Shown: one piece after another, positions 24,503 to 33,180 of the stretch | How positions within the stretch are numbered: the stretch's first letter is position 1 | Layout of the letters: every line of letters starts with the position of its first letter | Assembly (NCBI RefSeq): GCF_008806385.1 | Contig: NZ_VZZK01000037.1 | Location: forward strand, 1 to 53,731 | From: Methylobacterium soli | GTDB lineage: Bacteria; Pseudomonadota; Alphaproteobacteria; Rhizobiales; Beijerinckiaceae | DNA length: 53,731 nt | Reading direction: 5' to 3' | The notes under the pieces: generated by a model | The model's database searches: none | Seen by the model: the letters and a program-made list of their open reading frames with translations, nothing else | What the model was told of the DNA's origin: nothing | Program-made: the position numbers and the translations under genes

Positions 24503-25528
24503 ATGACCGAGCCTGCCAACGAACGGCCCGTCAGCGTGGCGCTGGGGCTCGGGGGCCTGCTGCGGGTCGGCGGCCGCACGGTCGCGGTCGCGGATGCCCT
24601 CACGCTGCTGCGGGCGGTCCAGTCGGCCGGCTCGGTCCAAGGCGTCGCCGGCGCGCTCGACCTCTCCTATCGCGCCGCCTGGGAGCGGCTCCGCAGCCTG
24701 GAGTCCGGCCTCGGCCGCCAGCTCGTGCAGAAGACCCGGGGCCATGGCAGCGCGCTCACGCCCTTCGGCCTCTCCGTCTGCAACGCGCTCGGCGATGCCA
24801 GCGCGGGCCTCGAGGCCGCCCTCGCGCGCGAGGGCCGGGCCGTGGAGGCGCGCCTCGTCGCGCTCTTCACCGAGGCGCCGCGGCGCCTCGCCATCGCGGC
24901 GAGCCACGACCTCCTGCTGATGGAGGCGGTCGAGGCGCTCGGCGGCAGCGAGGTCGCGGTTCTGGGCAGCCGGGACGCGGTCCAGCGCCTCCTCGACGGG
25001 CAGGTGGACGTGGCGGGCTTCCATCTCGGCGCCGAGCCCCTCGCCGAATCGGGCGTGCCCTTCTCCGACCTCGCCGACGCCGCCACCCTGCGGGTGCGGC
25101 CCGTCTTCGAGCGCGAGCAGGGCCTGATGCTGGCGGCCGGAAACCCCCTCGGCATCCGCGCCTTTCCGGATCTCGCCGGCCGGCGGTTCCGCTACGTCAA
25201 CCGCCAGAAGGGCTCGGGCACCCGGCTCTGGTTCGATCGGCTGCTGGCCGAGCACGGCCTCGCGCCGGCCGAGATCCAGGGCTACGGCGTCGAGGAATTC
25301 ACCCATCAGGCGGTGGCCGCCGTGATCGCCACCGGGGCGGCGGATGCGGGGCTCGGGGCGCGCTCGGCGGCCGAGCGCTTCGGCCTGCACTTCCTCAGCA
25401 TCGGCTGGGAGACCTATTACCTCGCGGCGAGCGCGGCGCTGCCGCCCGAGACCCTCGACGGCCTGATCGCCGCGGTGGCGGCCCGGGCCGAGCGCAGCCC
25501 CGGCTATAAGGCGCCGCCCCGGGCCTGA
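24503..25528 (+). CDS. ModE-like HTH fused to periplasmic-binding-type sensor domain
   Basis: 341 residues. The first 100 form a LysR/ModE-type winged helix ('DALTLLRAVQSAGSVQGVAG', 'LDLSYRAAWERLRSLES'); residues about 125-335 are a type 2 periplasmic-binding domain ('GSRDAVQRLLDGQVDVAGFH', 'RYVNRQKGSGTRLWFDRLL') as found in the PBP-containing relatives of ModE. Such fusions sense an oxyanion or molybdenum cofactor state in the cytoplasm and control its uptake or enzymes. Position 69 bp after the ATPase gene suggests it belongs to the importer operon. Its 3' end overlaps that of the next, convergent gene by 25 bp. Confidence 0.82.
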   Translation: MTEPANERPVSVALGLGGLLRVGGRTVAVADALTLLRAVQSAGSVQGVAGALDLSYRAAWERLRSLESGLGRQLVQKTRGHGSALTPFGLSVCNALGDASAGLEAALAREGRAVEARLVALFTEAPRRLAIAASHDLLLMEAVEALGGSEVAVLGSRDAVQRLLDGQVDVAGFHLGAEPLAESGVPFSDLADAATLRVRPVFEREQGLMLAAGNPLGIRAFPDLAGRRFRYVNRQKGSGTRLWFDRLLAEHGLAPAEIQGYGVEEFTHQAVAAVIATGAADAGLGARSAAERFGLHFLSIGWETYYLAASAALPPETLDGLIAAVAARAERSPGYKAPPRA

Positions 25529-26940
25529 TCCTCCGGCGGCGGGGCCGCCCCCTTGCCGAGGGCGGCCCGCGCCACGGTCGAGCGCGCCGCGTCGATGGCG
25601 ATGCGGGCCGCACTCAGGCTGCGCGGCTCGGTCGGGCGCGTGAGGGCGTAGCGGGCGATGTTGGCCGCGAGGCTGTCGATCTCGTCGGCGAGACTCGCGA
25701 GCTTGCCCGCATCCTGGATGCGGCGCGCCTCCGAGCGGATCTCGAGGAGGCGCCCGGTCGCGATCTCGATCCGCTCGCGCCGGGCCCGCCACAGGCGCCG
25801 GCGCAGCCACGCGACCGTGGAGCCGATGCCGCCGCCCAGGAAGGCCACGAGGTAGATCCAGGTCTCGTAGCGCTCGATGAAGCCCTGCTGCTCGCGCTCG
25901 AAGTAATCGATCGCGCCGGGGTGGATCGGCAGCCGGGCGCTGGTGGCGGCGGCGGTGGTGTCGTAGGCCGGCGCCGCCATGTCGTTGGCCGCCGGCACGC
26001 TGTCGGCGAGCGCGCTGCGCAGCTCGAACAGGTGCTCGGTCGCCTCAGCGGCCACGCTCCGCGACAGGGTCGCGCGCGCCACCAGCCGATAGGACGCGCC
26101 GACGCTCGCCACATCCTCGGCCGGCAGCTTCGGGTTGCCGCCGAACAGGCCGGCCGGCACGCTCACGGCCTGGAGCCGCGGCATCCGGGCGAGCGCCGCC
26201 GGAACGTCGGGCACGCCGACGAGGCTGACCGCCCGGCCCTCGCTCGCCTCGCGCACCGCGCCGACGAGGCGCCGCGCCGCCGCACTCGTCGGGCTGGTCA
26301 GGACCGCGATGGCGGCGATGCGCCCCTGCGACAGGGCGGCGCCGATCTCGGCCTCCTCGACGGGCACGAGCTGCACGGCCTCGCCCGCAGTGCCCGCGTC
26401 CGGGCTCTCCGCCGGCAGATCGAGGCCGCTCTGCTCAAGGAGCGTTCGGATCAGGGCGAGGTCGGCGCCGCGGCGGGCCAGCGTGCCGACCCGCTTGCCC
26501 GCGAGGTCGGTCAGGCTGCCGATCCCGGACGCCTCCGGGCTCACCACCAGCACCGCCTGCTCGCGCAGGACCGCGAGGGTCAGGCCGTTGGCGGGGAGCA
26601 GGATGTCGGGCCGGACCACCGCGAGGTCGACCTTGCCGGCCTGCAGCGCCTCGGCGCTCTCGCGGACCCCGTCGAAGGGCACGATCTTCAGGCGCAGGTT
26701 CAGCCGCTTCTCGGCGAGTGCCGCCGCGTAGGCGCGCATCAGCGCCGGCTCCGTCCCGCCCGCCGGCGCCACCGCGACGGACAGGGTCGTGGGCAGCGAC
26801 AGGTACAGGATGGAGGCGAGCGCCACCGCGACGAGCAGGCCGATGACGAGGTAGCCGCGCTCGCGCCGCGCCGCGGGCTTCGGGCGCGGCTTCGGCTTGG
26901 AATCGGGGGAGGCTTTGGGCGAGGAATTGGGCTTCAGCAT
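25504..26940 (-). CDS. TAXI-type TRAP solute-binding protein, membrane-anchored
   Basis: 478 residues. After a proline/lysine-rich cytoplasmic start, a transmembrane anchor at about 30-50 ('YLVIGLLVAVALASILYLSL') leads into a TAXI/NMT1-like binding domain ('APAGGTEPALMRAYAAALAE', 'GKVDLAVVRPDILLP'). A second transmembrane helix near 370-390 ('YLVAFLGGGIGSTVAWL') is followed by a cytoplasmic coiled-coil-like tail with heptad-type charge. The double anchor and cytosolic tail differ from ordinary soluble TAXI proteins. No TRAP permease gene is adjacent, so it may be a sensor rather than a transporter part. TAG stop lies within the 3' end of the ModE-like gene on the other strand. Confidence 0.78.
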   Translation of the reverse strand: MLKPNSSPKASPDSKPKPRPKPAARRERGYLVIGLLVAVALASILYLSLPTTLSVAVAPAGGTEPALMRAYAAALAEKRLNLRLKIVPFDGVRESAEALQAGKVDLAVVRPDILLPANGLTLAVLREQAVLVVSPEASGIGSLTDLAGKRVGTLARRGADLALIRTLLEQSGLDLPAESPDAGTAGEAVQLVPVEEAEIGAALSQGRIAAIAVLTSPTSAAARRLVGAVREASEGRAVSLVGVPDVPAALARMPRLQAVSVPAGLFGGNPKLPAEDVASVGASYRLVARATLSRSVAAEATEHLFELRSALADSVPAANDMAAPAYDTTAAATSARLPIHPGAIDYFEREQQGFIERYETWIYLVAFLGGGIGSTVAWLRRRLWRARRERIEIATGRLLEIRSEARRIQDAGKLASLADEIDSLAANIARYALTRPTEPRSLSAARIAIDAARSTVARAALGKGAAPPPEDQARGGAL

Positions 26941-27094
26941 CCGTCCTGATCCGTTCCGCGCTCCGGCCGCCAGGATAGGCCGCCCGCCCGGGATGCAGGA
27001 ACGCGCCGCGCGCGCAATCCGACGCAGAGCATTTCGCGGTGGACGCCGCCCCAAGGCGGGTGGGCTCGATCGCCGGCGGCGCCCCCGGCCCCCC

Positions 27095-28282
27095 TCAGAC
27101 CGGGTCCGCGTCGATGCGCAGGCGCAAAACCGCGTAGGGCGGCGTCTGCTGGTCCGTCCCGCCATTGTATTCCGGCCGGCGGTTCACCTGCGCGGCGGAG
27201 ACGTAGAGCCAGCGGTCGGGGGTGATCCAGAAGGTGTCGGCCCAGACCAGCCGGTCATCGGAGGCGATCACCGTGATGGTGCCGTCCGGGTCGCGGCGGC
27301 CGACGGCATTGTGCTCCTGCAGGCTGAGATAGACCCGGTCCCGCGAATCCGCGATCAACCCGCCGGTGAGGCCCTTCTCGCCGAGATCCTCGACGCCCGC
27401 CGCGACCTCCGCGTCGGAGGCCTCCGGGTCGAGGAGGCTCGCCGTGTCCACCGCGTAGAGGCGCCGGCCCATCAGCGGCGCGTAGTAGAGGCGGCGCCCG
27501 TCCGGGCTCAGCGCGATGCCGTTGGCCCCGCCGCTCACTGGCTGCGGCTTCGCGCCAGGCGGCCGCAGCATGACGGGGCGCTTCTCGACGAACTTGACGA
27601 TGCCTTTCTGCGACTTCGTGCTGGCATGCCCGTCGAGGCGGCGCACGACGCGCCCGCTGGCGAGGTCGACGGCCAGGATCGCGCCCTCCTGGCCCTGGCC
27701 CTGGTCGGTGATGTAGGCGAGCGCCCGCCCGTCCCGGATATCCACCCGCAGGTCGTTGAGGGAGGAAGCCGGGGTGATTCCGGCCTCGAGCGGCACCACC
27801 TTGCGCACCGCGTTCGTTCCGAGATCGACCTGCACGAGCTTGGCGCCCCCCGGCACCGGCGGTCCCTTGCCCTCGGGCAGGCCGGCATCGAGGAGCCAGA
27901 GGCTGTCGTCGCGGTCGAAGACGCCGTTCGGCACGTGGAACAGGGCGGATTGCGGCCGGCTCCGGTCCGGCGCGTTGGCGGCGGCGCTCGGGTAGGGCGT
28001 CACGCTGCCGTCCGGGGCGACTTCGCCGACCGTGATCGGCACCTCGGCATTGAAGCGCGGCATCATCACGAAGACCCGGCCCCCGCGCGAGATCGCGAGG
28101 CCGGTGGGCGTCGAGGGCGCCTGGACGAGATGCGCCAGTTCCATCGCGCCGGCCGGGCGGCTCGTCGAGGCCGCGGCCGCGGCCGCGGGGGCCGCGTCCG
28201 CCTGGGCCTCGGCCGGCCGGGTCGTGCTGAGGGCGGCGGCGGTGAGGCCGCCGGCCAGGAGGTCGCGTCGGGCGATCGGCAT
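27095..28282 (-). CDS. Major royal jelly-related beta-propeller protein, Tat-exported
   Basis: 395 residues. The N-terminus 'MPIARRDLLAGGLTAAALST' is a twin-arginine signal. The mature part has repeating blade-like blocks ('GLAISRGGRVFVMMPRF', 'IDADPV' end), including 'HVPNGVFDRDDSLWLLDAGL' and 'NGIALSPDGRRLYYAPLMG', matching bacterial members of the MRJP/yellow superfamily. Bacterial members are periplasmic and mostly uncharacterised; some may bind or hydrolyse small lactone-like compounds. It lies 26 bp after the SMP-30-like gene on the same strand, so the two are probably cotranscribed. Confidence 0.82.
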   Translation of the reverse strand: MPIARRDLLAGGLTAAALSTTRPAEAQADAAPAAAAAASTSRPAGAMELAHLVQAPSTPTGLAISRGGRVFVMMPRFNAEVPITVGEVAPDGSVTPYPSAAANAPDRSRPQSALFHVPNGVFDRDDSLWLLDAGLPEGKGPPVPGGAKLVQVDLGTNAVRKVVPLEAGITPASSLNDLRVDIRDGRALAYITDQGQGQEGAILAVDLASGRVVRRLDGHASTKSQKGIVKFVEKRPVMLRPPGAKPQPVSGGANGIALSPDGRRLYYAPLMGRRLYAVDTASLLDPEASDAEVAAGVEDLGEKGLTGGLIADSRDRVYLSLQEHNAVGRRDPDGTITVIASDDRLVWADTFWITPDRWLYVSAAQVNRRPEYNGGTDQQTPPYAVLRLRIDADPV

Positions 28283-28308
28283 GGGATCCTCGTGAGGGGG
28301 CGGTCGGG

Positions 28309-29295
28309 TCAGCGGCGGCTGCCGCCCGCCGCGACCTTGAGGTCGACGGCCAGGATGGCATCGCCCGCGGCGATGAAGAGGCGGCGCCCGTCCGGGCCGC
28401 CGAAGGCGAGGTTGGCGGCGGCCTTCGGAGTGGCGATGCGGCCGAGCGGCGTTCCGTCGGGGGCGTAGAGGCGCACGCCGTCCTCGCAGGCCGCGTAGAG
28501 GTTCCCGTTCGCGTCGACCGCGAGACCATCGGGCACGCCGGCTTCGAGCTCGGCGAAGACCCGGGCCGGGCCGAGGCGCCGATCGGGCCCGACCGCGAAG
28601 GCCAGGATGCGGCGGGCGGCCTCGGGGTTCAGGGCCGCGCTCGCGTCGCTGACATAGAGGATGCGCCCGTCCGGCGCGAAGGCGAGGCCGTTCGGCTGGC
28701 CGACCGCGTCCGTCACGGCGCCGAGCTGCCCTGAGGGGTTGATCCGATAGACCCGCCGGGCGGATTGCGCCGGCTCGGCCATCAGGCCCTCATCCGCCTG
28801 CCGGATCCCGAAGACCGGATCGGTGAACCAGAGCGCGCCGTCGGGCCCGAGGGTCACGTCGTTCGGGGCGTTGAGCGGCTTGCCGTCGAAACTGTCGGCC
28901 AGCACCGTGAGGCTGCCGTCCGGCGCGCGCCGCACCACCCGCCGGCCGCGATGCTCGCAGGTGACGAGGCGGCCCTGCGCATCGAGCGCGTTGCCATTGG
29001 GGTTGTTCGCGGGATCGCGCAGGGTGCTGACCCGGCGCTCCGCGTCGAGGACGCCGATCCGGTTCGCCCGCACGTCGCTGAAGACCAGGCCTCCGAGGGC
29101 GGGGGCCCAGCACAGGCCCTCGCACCAGCGCGCGCCCCGGTGCAGGGTCTCCAGCCGCGCGCCCACGTCGATGACCGCGTCGAGCCGCGGATCGAGGCGG
29201 CGCACGATTGGCGCGGCCCGCGCAGGGCCCGGACCCGCGAGGGCCGACGCCGCGAGGCCGGCCGCGAGGAAGTCCCGTCGTCTCAGGGGCGCCAT
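28309..29295 (-). CDS. SMP-30/gluconolactonase family protein, Tat-exported
   Basis: 328 residues with a twin-arginine signal ('RRRDFLAAGLAASALAGPG') and an SMP-30/gluconolactonase/LRE propeller: 'RWCEGLCWAPALGGLVFSD', 'NNPNGNALDAQGRLVTCEH', 'APNDVTLGPDGALWFTDP' and 'NGLAFAPDGRILYVSD' supply the Glu, Asn and Asp residues that bind the divalent metal in lactonases. Predicted to hydrolyse sugar or other lactones in the periplasm. First gene of a two-gene unit with the MRJP-like protein, and divergent from the glycosyltransferase operon (217-bp gap). Confidence 0.86.
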   Translation of the reverse strand: MAPLRRRDFLAAGLAASALAGPGPARAAPIVRRLDPRLDAVIDVGARLETLHRGARWCEGLCWAPALGGLVFSDVRANRIGVLDAERRVSTLRDPANNPNGNALDAQGRLVTCEHRGRRVVRRAPDGSLTVLADSFDGKPLNAPNDVTLGPDGALWFTDPVFGIRQADEGLMAEPAQSARRVYRINPSGQLGAVTDAVGQPNGLAFAPDGRILYVSDASAALNPEAARRILAFAVGPDRRLGPARVFAELEAGVPDGLAVDANGNLYAACEDGVRLYAPDGTPLGRIATPKAAANLAFGGPDGRRLFIAAGDAILAVDLKVAAGGSRR

Positions 29296-29512
29296 GCGCG
29301 TTCGTTATCCCTCCGCACGCATCCTCGGCAGGCGCGGTCCTGGTCCGATCCCAACGCCCCGTCGGCGGAGACGATCCGGCCGCTTCGCACCCCGATCGGC
29401 TTGAGCGACAAAACCTCGCGGCAAAAATTGCGGATCCGGGTCGAACCGCTTCTAGGACTCTTAGTTGTAGGCAGGACCCTGGCTGTATCGCTCCGGGCAG
29501 CCGGAGTGTCGT

Positions 29513-30748
29513 GTGCCGATCGAGGACGAAGCCGAGCCGTCTCATCCCGGGCACGATGGGCAGCCGCGCGTTCCGCTGCGGGCGGTGGTGGCCATCCCGG
29601 TCCGCAACGAGGCCGAACGGATCGCTCCATGCCTGTTGGCGCTCGAAGCGCAGGACGTCGCGCCGGACGAGGCCTACGGCGTCGTGCTGTTCCTCAACAA
29701 TTGCCAGGACGGCACCGGGGCGGTCGTGGCGGCCTTGCGGCCGCGCCTGAGTTTTCCCCTCCGGGTGATCGAGCGGAGCTTCGCCGGGGCGCAGGCGGGC
29801 TGGGCCCGCCGCGCCGCCATGGAGGCAGCGGCCGCCTGGCTCGACGCCGAGGACGCGCCGGATCCCGCGATCCTCACCACCGATGCCGACAGCCGCGTCC
29901 CGCCCGACTGGATCGCCCGCAACCGCGCGGCCTTGCGCGGCGGGGCGGATGCGGTGGCGGGGCGGATCGCCCTCGACGCGGAGGAGGCCGCGCGCCTGCC
30001 CGACGCCCTCCATGCCCGCGGCCGCCTGGAGGGCCGCTACGAGGCCCTGCTGATCGAGCTCGCGGCGCGGCTCGATCCGGAGCCGCACGATCCCTGGCCC
30101 TGCCACGGCACGGCCTCGGGCGCGTCCCTCGCGGTGCGCCTCGGCGCCTATCGCCGGGCCGGCGGCATGCCGGCTCTGCCCGTCGGCGAGGACCGGGCCT
30201 TCGTGGCGGGTCTGAGCGCGATCGGCGCCCGGCTGCGCCACTGCCCCGACATCACCGTGATCACCTCGGGCCGCCTCGACGGGCGCGCGCCGGGGGGCGC
30301 CGCCGACACGATGCGCCTGCGTTGCGCCGAGCCCGCCGCCCCCTGCGACCCCCGGCTCGAAGCCCTGCCGCGCGCCCTCGTCCGCATCCTCTGGCGGCGG
30401 CGCCTGCGCCGGCTCCACGCCCGGGGCGCCCTGGCGCGCACCGCGCGCTGGGCCCCGCTCCTGGCGATCCCGCGCGACGAGGCCGAGCGGATCGCCGGGC
30501 TCGGCGAGGCCGGGGCCGTGCTCGCCGCGATCGAGGCGGCGAGCCCGCGCCTCGCCCCCCGGCCGCTCACGCCCGGGGACCTCGCGCCGCAGATCCGGCG
30601 CGCGGCCGCGCTCCTCGGGCTGATCCGGGCCGCGCAGCACCTCGGCGCGGGGGGCTGGCGCGCCAGGATCGCGGCCCTGCGCGCCCGTGGCCGCGCGGGC
30701 CCGGCCCCGGAAGCTGCGCCCTCGGTGGAGGGCGGGGGGATCGGGTGA
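29513..30748 (+). CDS. Family 2 glycosyltransferase
   Basis: 411 residues from GTG 29513, preceded by CGGAG at 6 nt. A GT-A fold is indicated by 'RAVVAIPVRNEAERIAPCLL' and 'PAILTTDADSRVPPDWIARN' (the metal-binding DxD-type motif, near residue 120) and 'GEDRAFVAGLSAIGARLRHC' (acceptor/base region near 225). There are no transmembrane helices, so it probably acts on a soluble or membrane-peripheral acceptor. The C-terminal 120 residues are alanine/arginine-rich. First gene of a five-gene operon with deacetylase and methyltransferase genes, which suggests assembly of a modified saccharide. Confidence 0.84.
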   Translation: MPIEDEAEPSHPGHDGQPRVPLRAVVAIPVRNEAERIAPCLLALEAQDVAPDEAYGVVLFLNNCQDGTGAVVAALRPRLSFPLRVIERSFAGAQAGWARRAAMEAAAAWLDAEDAPDPAILTTDADSRVPPDWIARNRAALRGGADAVAGRIALDAEEAARLPDALHARGRLEGRYEALLIELAARLDPEPHDPWPCHGTASGASLAVRLGAYRRAGGMPALPVGEDRAFVAGLSAIGARLRHCPDITVITSGRLDGRAPGGAADTMRLRCAEPAAPCDPRLEALPRALVRILWRRRLRRLHARGALARTARWAPLLAIPRDEAERIAGLGEAGAVLAAIEAASPRLAPRPLTPGDLAPQIRRAAALLGLIRAAQHLGAGGWRARIAALRARGRAGPAPEAAPSVEGGGIG

Positions 30749-30752
30749 GGCG

Positions 30753-31250
30753 ATGGGGCTGATCTACTCCGTGCAGAAGCACGCCGCGCGCCGGCTCCAC
30801 TACGATCTGCGCCTCGAACTCGGGGGCGTGCTCAGGAGCTGGGCCATCACCCGCGGCCCGAGCCTGGTGGCCGGGGAGAAGCGGCTCGCGGTCGAGGTGC
30901 CCGATCACGGGCTCGATTACGCCGGCTACGAGGGCGTGATCGGTGCCGGCCAGTATGGGGCGGGCGTCGTGCTCCTGTGGGATCGTGGGACTTGGGAGCC
31001 GGAGGGCGATGCCGCCGCGGCCTTGGCGGCGGGCTCCCTCGGCTTCATCCTGGCGGGCGAGAAGCTGACGGGCCGTTGGCACCTGCGCCGGATGAAGCCC
31101 CGCTCGCGCGAGCGCCGGCCCTCCTGGCTCCTGATCAAGAGCGAGGACGCGGCGGCCCGGCCGCCGGGCGCGCCCGACATCCTGGAAGAGCAGCCGCGCT
31201 CCGTCCTGACCGGGCGCAGCGTCGAGGACATCGCCGCCGCGGCGCCGTGA
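30753..31250 (+). CDS. Stand-alone LigD-type 3'-phosphoesterase
   Basis: 165 residues matching only the phosphoesterase module of DNA ligase D: 'KHAARRLHYDLRLELGGVL' supplies His 10, His 16 and Asp 18 of the metal site, followed by 'WAITRGPS', 'YGAGVVLLWDRGTWE' and the closing 'GRWHLRRMKP...WLLIKSED'. This module trims 3'-phosphates and ribonucleotides at DNA ends before non-homologous end joining. No ligase, polymerase domain or ku gene is adjacent. It begins 4 bp after the glycosyltransferase stop and its TGA overlaps the next GTG, so it is firmly embedded in an operon that otherwise looks metabolic. Confidence 0.87.
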   Translation: MGLIYSVQKHAARRLHYDLRLELGGVLRSWAITRGPSLVAGEKRLAVEVPDHGLDYAGYEGVIGAGQYGAGVVLLWDRGTWEPEGDAAAALAAGSLGFILAGEKLTGRWHLRRMKPRSRERRPSWLLIKSEDAAARPPGAPDILEEQPRSVLTGRSVEDIAAAAP

Positions 31251-32422
31251 GGGGGACAGGTTCGTTGGATCCGAGATCGTCCGGACAATCCCCGCGCGCG
31301 GCGGCGGAAGCCGCCTCCCGCCGGGTCGCGCGCTCGGCGGCCGCCCGCGCCGCCGCTGAGGACCACGATGGCGGCTTCCCGGCCGAGGACCTCGCCGATC
31401 TCGCCCGCCTCGGCCTCCTCGCCGCGCCGGTGCCCCGGGCGGCGGGCGGCGCGGGCCTCGGCGAGGAGCCGGGCGCGGAAAGCCTCGCGGCCGTGCTCCG
31501 CCGCATCGGCTCGGGCAGCCTCGCGCTCGGCCGGGTCTACGAGGGCCACGTCAACGCGCTGCAGCTCGTGGCCCGCTACGCCAGCTTAGGCCAGCGCGAG
31601 AGCCTGTTCTCGGATGCGCGGGACGGGCACCTGTTCGGGGTCTGGAACACCGAGCCGGAGCAGGGCGGGCTGAGCCTTGTCGCGGCCCCGGGCGGTTACC
31701 GGCTCGAAGGCCGCAAGACCTTCGCGTCGGGGGCGGGCCACGTCACCCGCGCCCTCGTGACCGCCCGGACGGAGCCCGGCGCGCCGCCCCTGATGCTCGT
31801 CGTGCCCCTCGAACCCGGCACGCGCCACGACCTTTCGGCGTGGCGCGCCCAGGGCATGCGCGCCTCGGCCACCGGCACGATCGATTTCAGCGGCTTGGCG
31901 ATCGGTCCCGACGCGATCCTCGGCGGCCCGGACGATTACCATCGCCAGCCCGAATTCTCGGGCGGCGCCTGGCGCTTCGCCGCGGTGCAGCTCGGCGGCA
32001 TCGACGCGGTGCTGGATGCCTGGCGCCGGCACCTCGACGCCACGCAGCGCGGCGCCGACCCGCACCAGCTCGCCCGCCTCGGCGAGGGGGCGCTCGCGGC
32101 CGAGACGGCGAGCCTCTGGGTCGGGCGCGCCGCCGCGATCGTCGCGCAGGGCACGCGCCCGCCGGAGGAGATCGTCGCCTATGTCAACCTCGCGCGGCTC
32201 GCGGTCGAGCGCGCGGGGCTCGACGTGCTGCAGCTGGCGCAGCGCTCGGTCGGGCTGCAGGGCTTCCTGCGCGATCATCCTCTGGAGCGGCTGTCGCGCG
32301 ATCTCGCGACCTATCTGCGCCAGCCCGCCCCCGACCGGGCGCTCGCGGGCGCAGCCGAGCACGTCCTCGGGTCCGGCGCCGAGGCCGGCGATCTCTGGGC
32401 CGACCGGCCGGAGGCCTCCTGA
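31247..32422 (+). CDS. Acyl-CoA dehydrogenase family protein
   Basis: 391 residues from GTG 31247 (GTGA overlap with the phosphoesterase gene; TTG 31265 is an alternative). The acyl-CoA dehydrogenase plan is visible: N-terminal helices ('LADLARLGLLAAPVPRAAGG'), a middle beta domain ('YRLEGRKTFASGAGHVTRAL') and C-terminal helices ('VQLGGIDAVLDAWRRHLDAT', 'LQLAQRSVGLQGFL'). The usual catalytic Glu region is not obvious, and the gene lacks beta-oxidation neighbours, so it may dehydrogenate or hydroxylate a carrier-bound intermediate instead. Setting beside PIG-L and NodS-like genes suggests a tailoring role. Confidence 0.8.
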   Translation: MRGTGSLDPRSSGQSPRAAAEAASRRVARSAAARAAAEDHDGGFPAEDLADLARLGLLAAPVPRAAGGAGLGEEPGAESLAAVLRRIGSGSLALGRVYEGHVNALQLVARYASLGQRESLFSDARDGHLFGVWNTEPEQGGLSLVAAPGGYRLEGRKTFASGAGHVTRALVTARTEPGAPPLMLVVPLEPGTRHDLSAWRAQGMRASATGTIDFSGLAIGPDAILGGPDDYHRQPEFSGGAWRFAAVQLGGIDAVLDAWRRHLDATQRGADPHQLARLGEGALAAETASLWVGRAAAIVAQGTRPPEEIVAYVNLARLAVERAGLDVLQLAQRSVGLQGFLRDHPLERLSRDLATYLRQPAPDRALAGAAEHVLGSGAEAGDLWADRPEAS

Positions 32423-33180
32423 TGCGGGCATCGGAATTCCTCGCGCAGGCCGACCGCCTGCCGGTCGGGGACCTCCACGCTCTCACCGGGGGCGGGGGGC
32501 TCGTCGTGGTGGCGCCCCATCCCGACGACGAGAGCCTGGGCTGCGGCGGGCTGATCGCCGAGGCCGCAGCGCGCGGGCTGCCGATGCGCCTCGTGGTTCT
32601 GAGCGACGGCGTCGGCTCGCACCCGAACTCCCGACGCTACCCGCCCGAGCGCCTGCGGTGCCTGCGCGAAGCGGAGACCCTGGCGGCGGTCGCGCGCCTC
32701 GGCCTCGCCCCGGGCCATGTCCGCTTTCTGCGCCTGCCCGACCGGTTCGTGCCGAGCGAGGGCCCGGCGGCGGAGGCCGCCGCCGAGTCCATCGCGGAGG
32801 CGGCCCGCGACTGCCGCGCGGGCGCCCTCTTCGTCACCTGGGCGCACGACCCCCATTGCGACCATCAGGCCGCCGCCCGCCTCGCCCTGCGCGCCCTGCG
32901 CGCCCGCCGGATTCTGCCGGGCCTTCGCGCCTACGCCTATCCGGTCTGGGGCTGGGCTCTCGCCCCGGACATCGAGGTCGGGCCGCCGCCCCGGGGCCTG
33001 CGCCTCGACATCGCCGCGCATCGGGAGGCCAAGCAGGCCGCGATCGCCGAGCATCGCTCGCAGGTCACCGACCTGATCGACGACGATCCCGAGGGGTTTC
33101 GGCTCGAGCCCGCGATGCTCGCCCGCTTCGCAGGGCGGCACGAGATCTTCCTCGCCATCCCGCCGGAGACCGAGCCGTGA
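32422..33180 (+). CDS. PIG-L/LmbE family N-deacetylase
   Basis: 252 residues. The zinc site 'APHPDDESLGCGG' (His 33, Asp 36) and 'WAHDPHCDHQAAAR' near residue 140 (distal His) are intact, as in GlcNAc-PI de-N-acetylase, MshB and BshB. It would remove an N-acyl group from an amino sugar. ATG 32422 overlaps the TGA of the acyl-CoA dehydrogenase gene and its own TGA overlaps the methyltransferase GTG, so three enzymes are translationally coupled. Confidence 0.9.
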   Translation: MRASEFLAQADRLPVGDLHALTGGGGLVVVAPHPDDESLGCGGLIAEAAARGLPMRLVVLSDGVGSHPNSRRYPPERLRCLREAETLAAVARLGLAPGHVRFLRLPDRFVPSEGPAAEAAAESIAEAARDCRAGALFVTWAHDPHCDHQAAARLALRALRARRILPGLRAYAYPVWGWALAPDIEVGPPPRGLRLDIAAHREAKQAAIAEHRSQVTDLIDDDPEGFRLEPAMLARFAGRHEIFLAIPPETEP

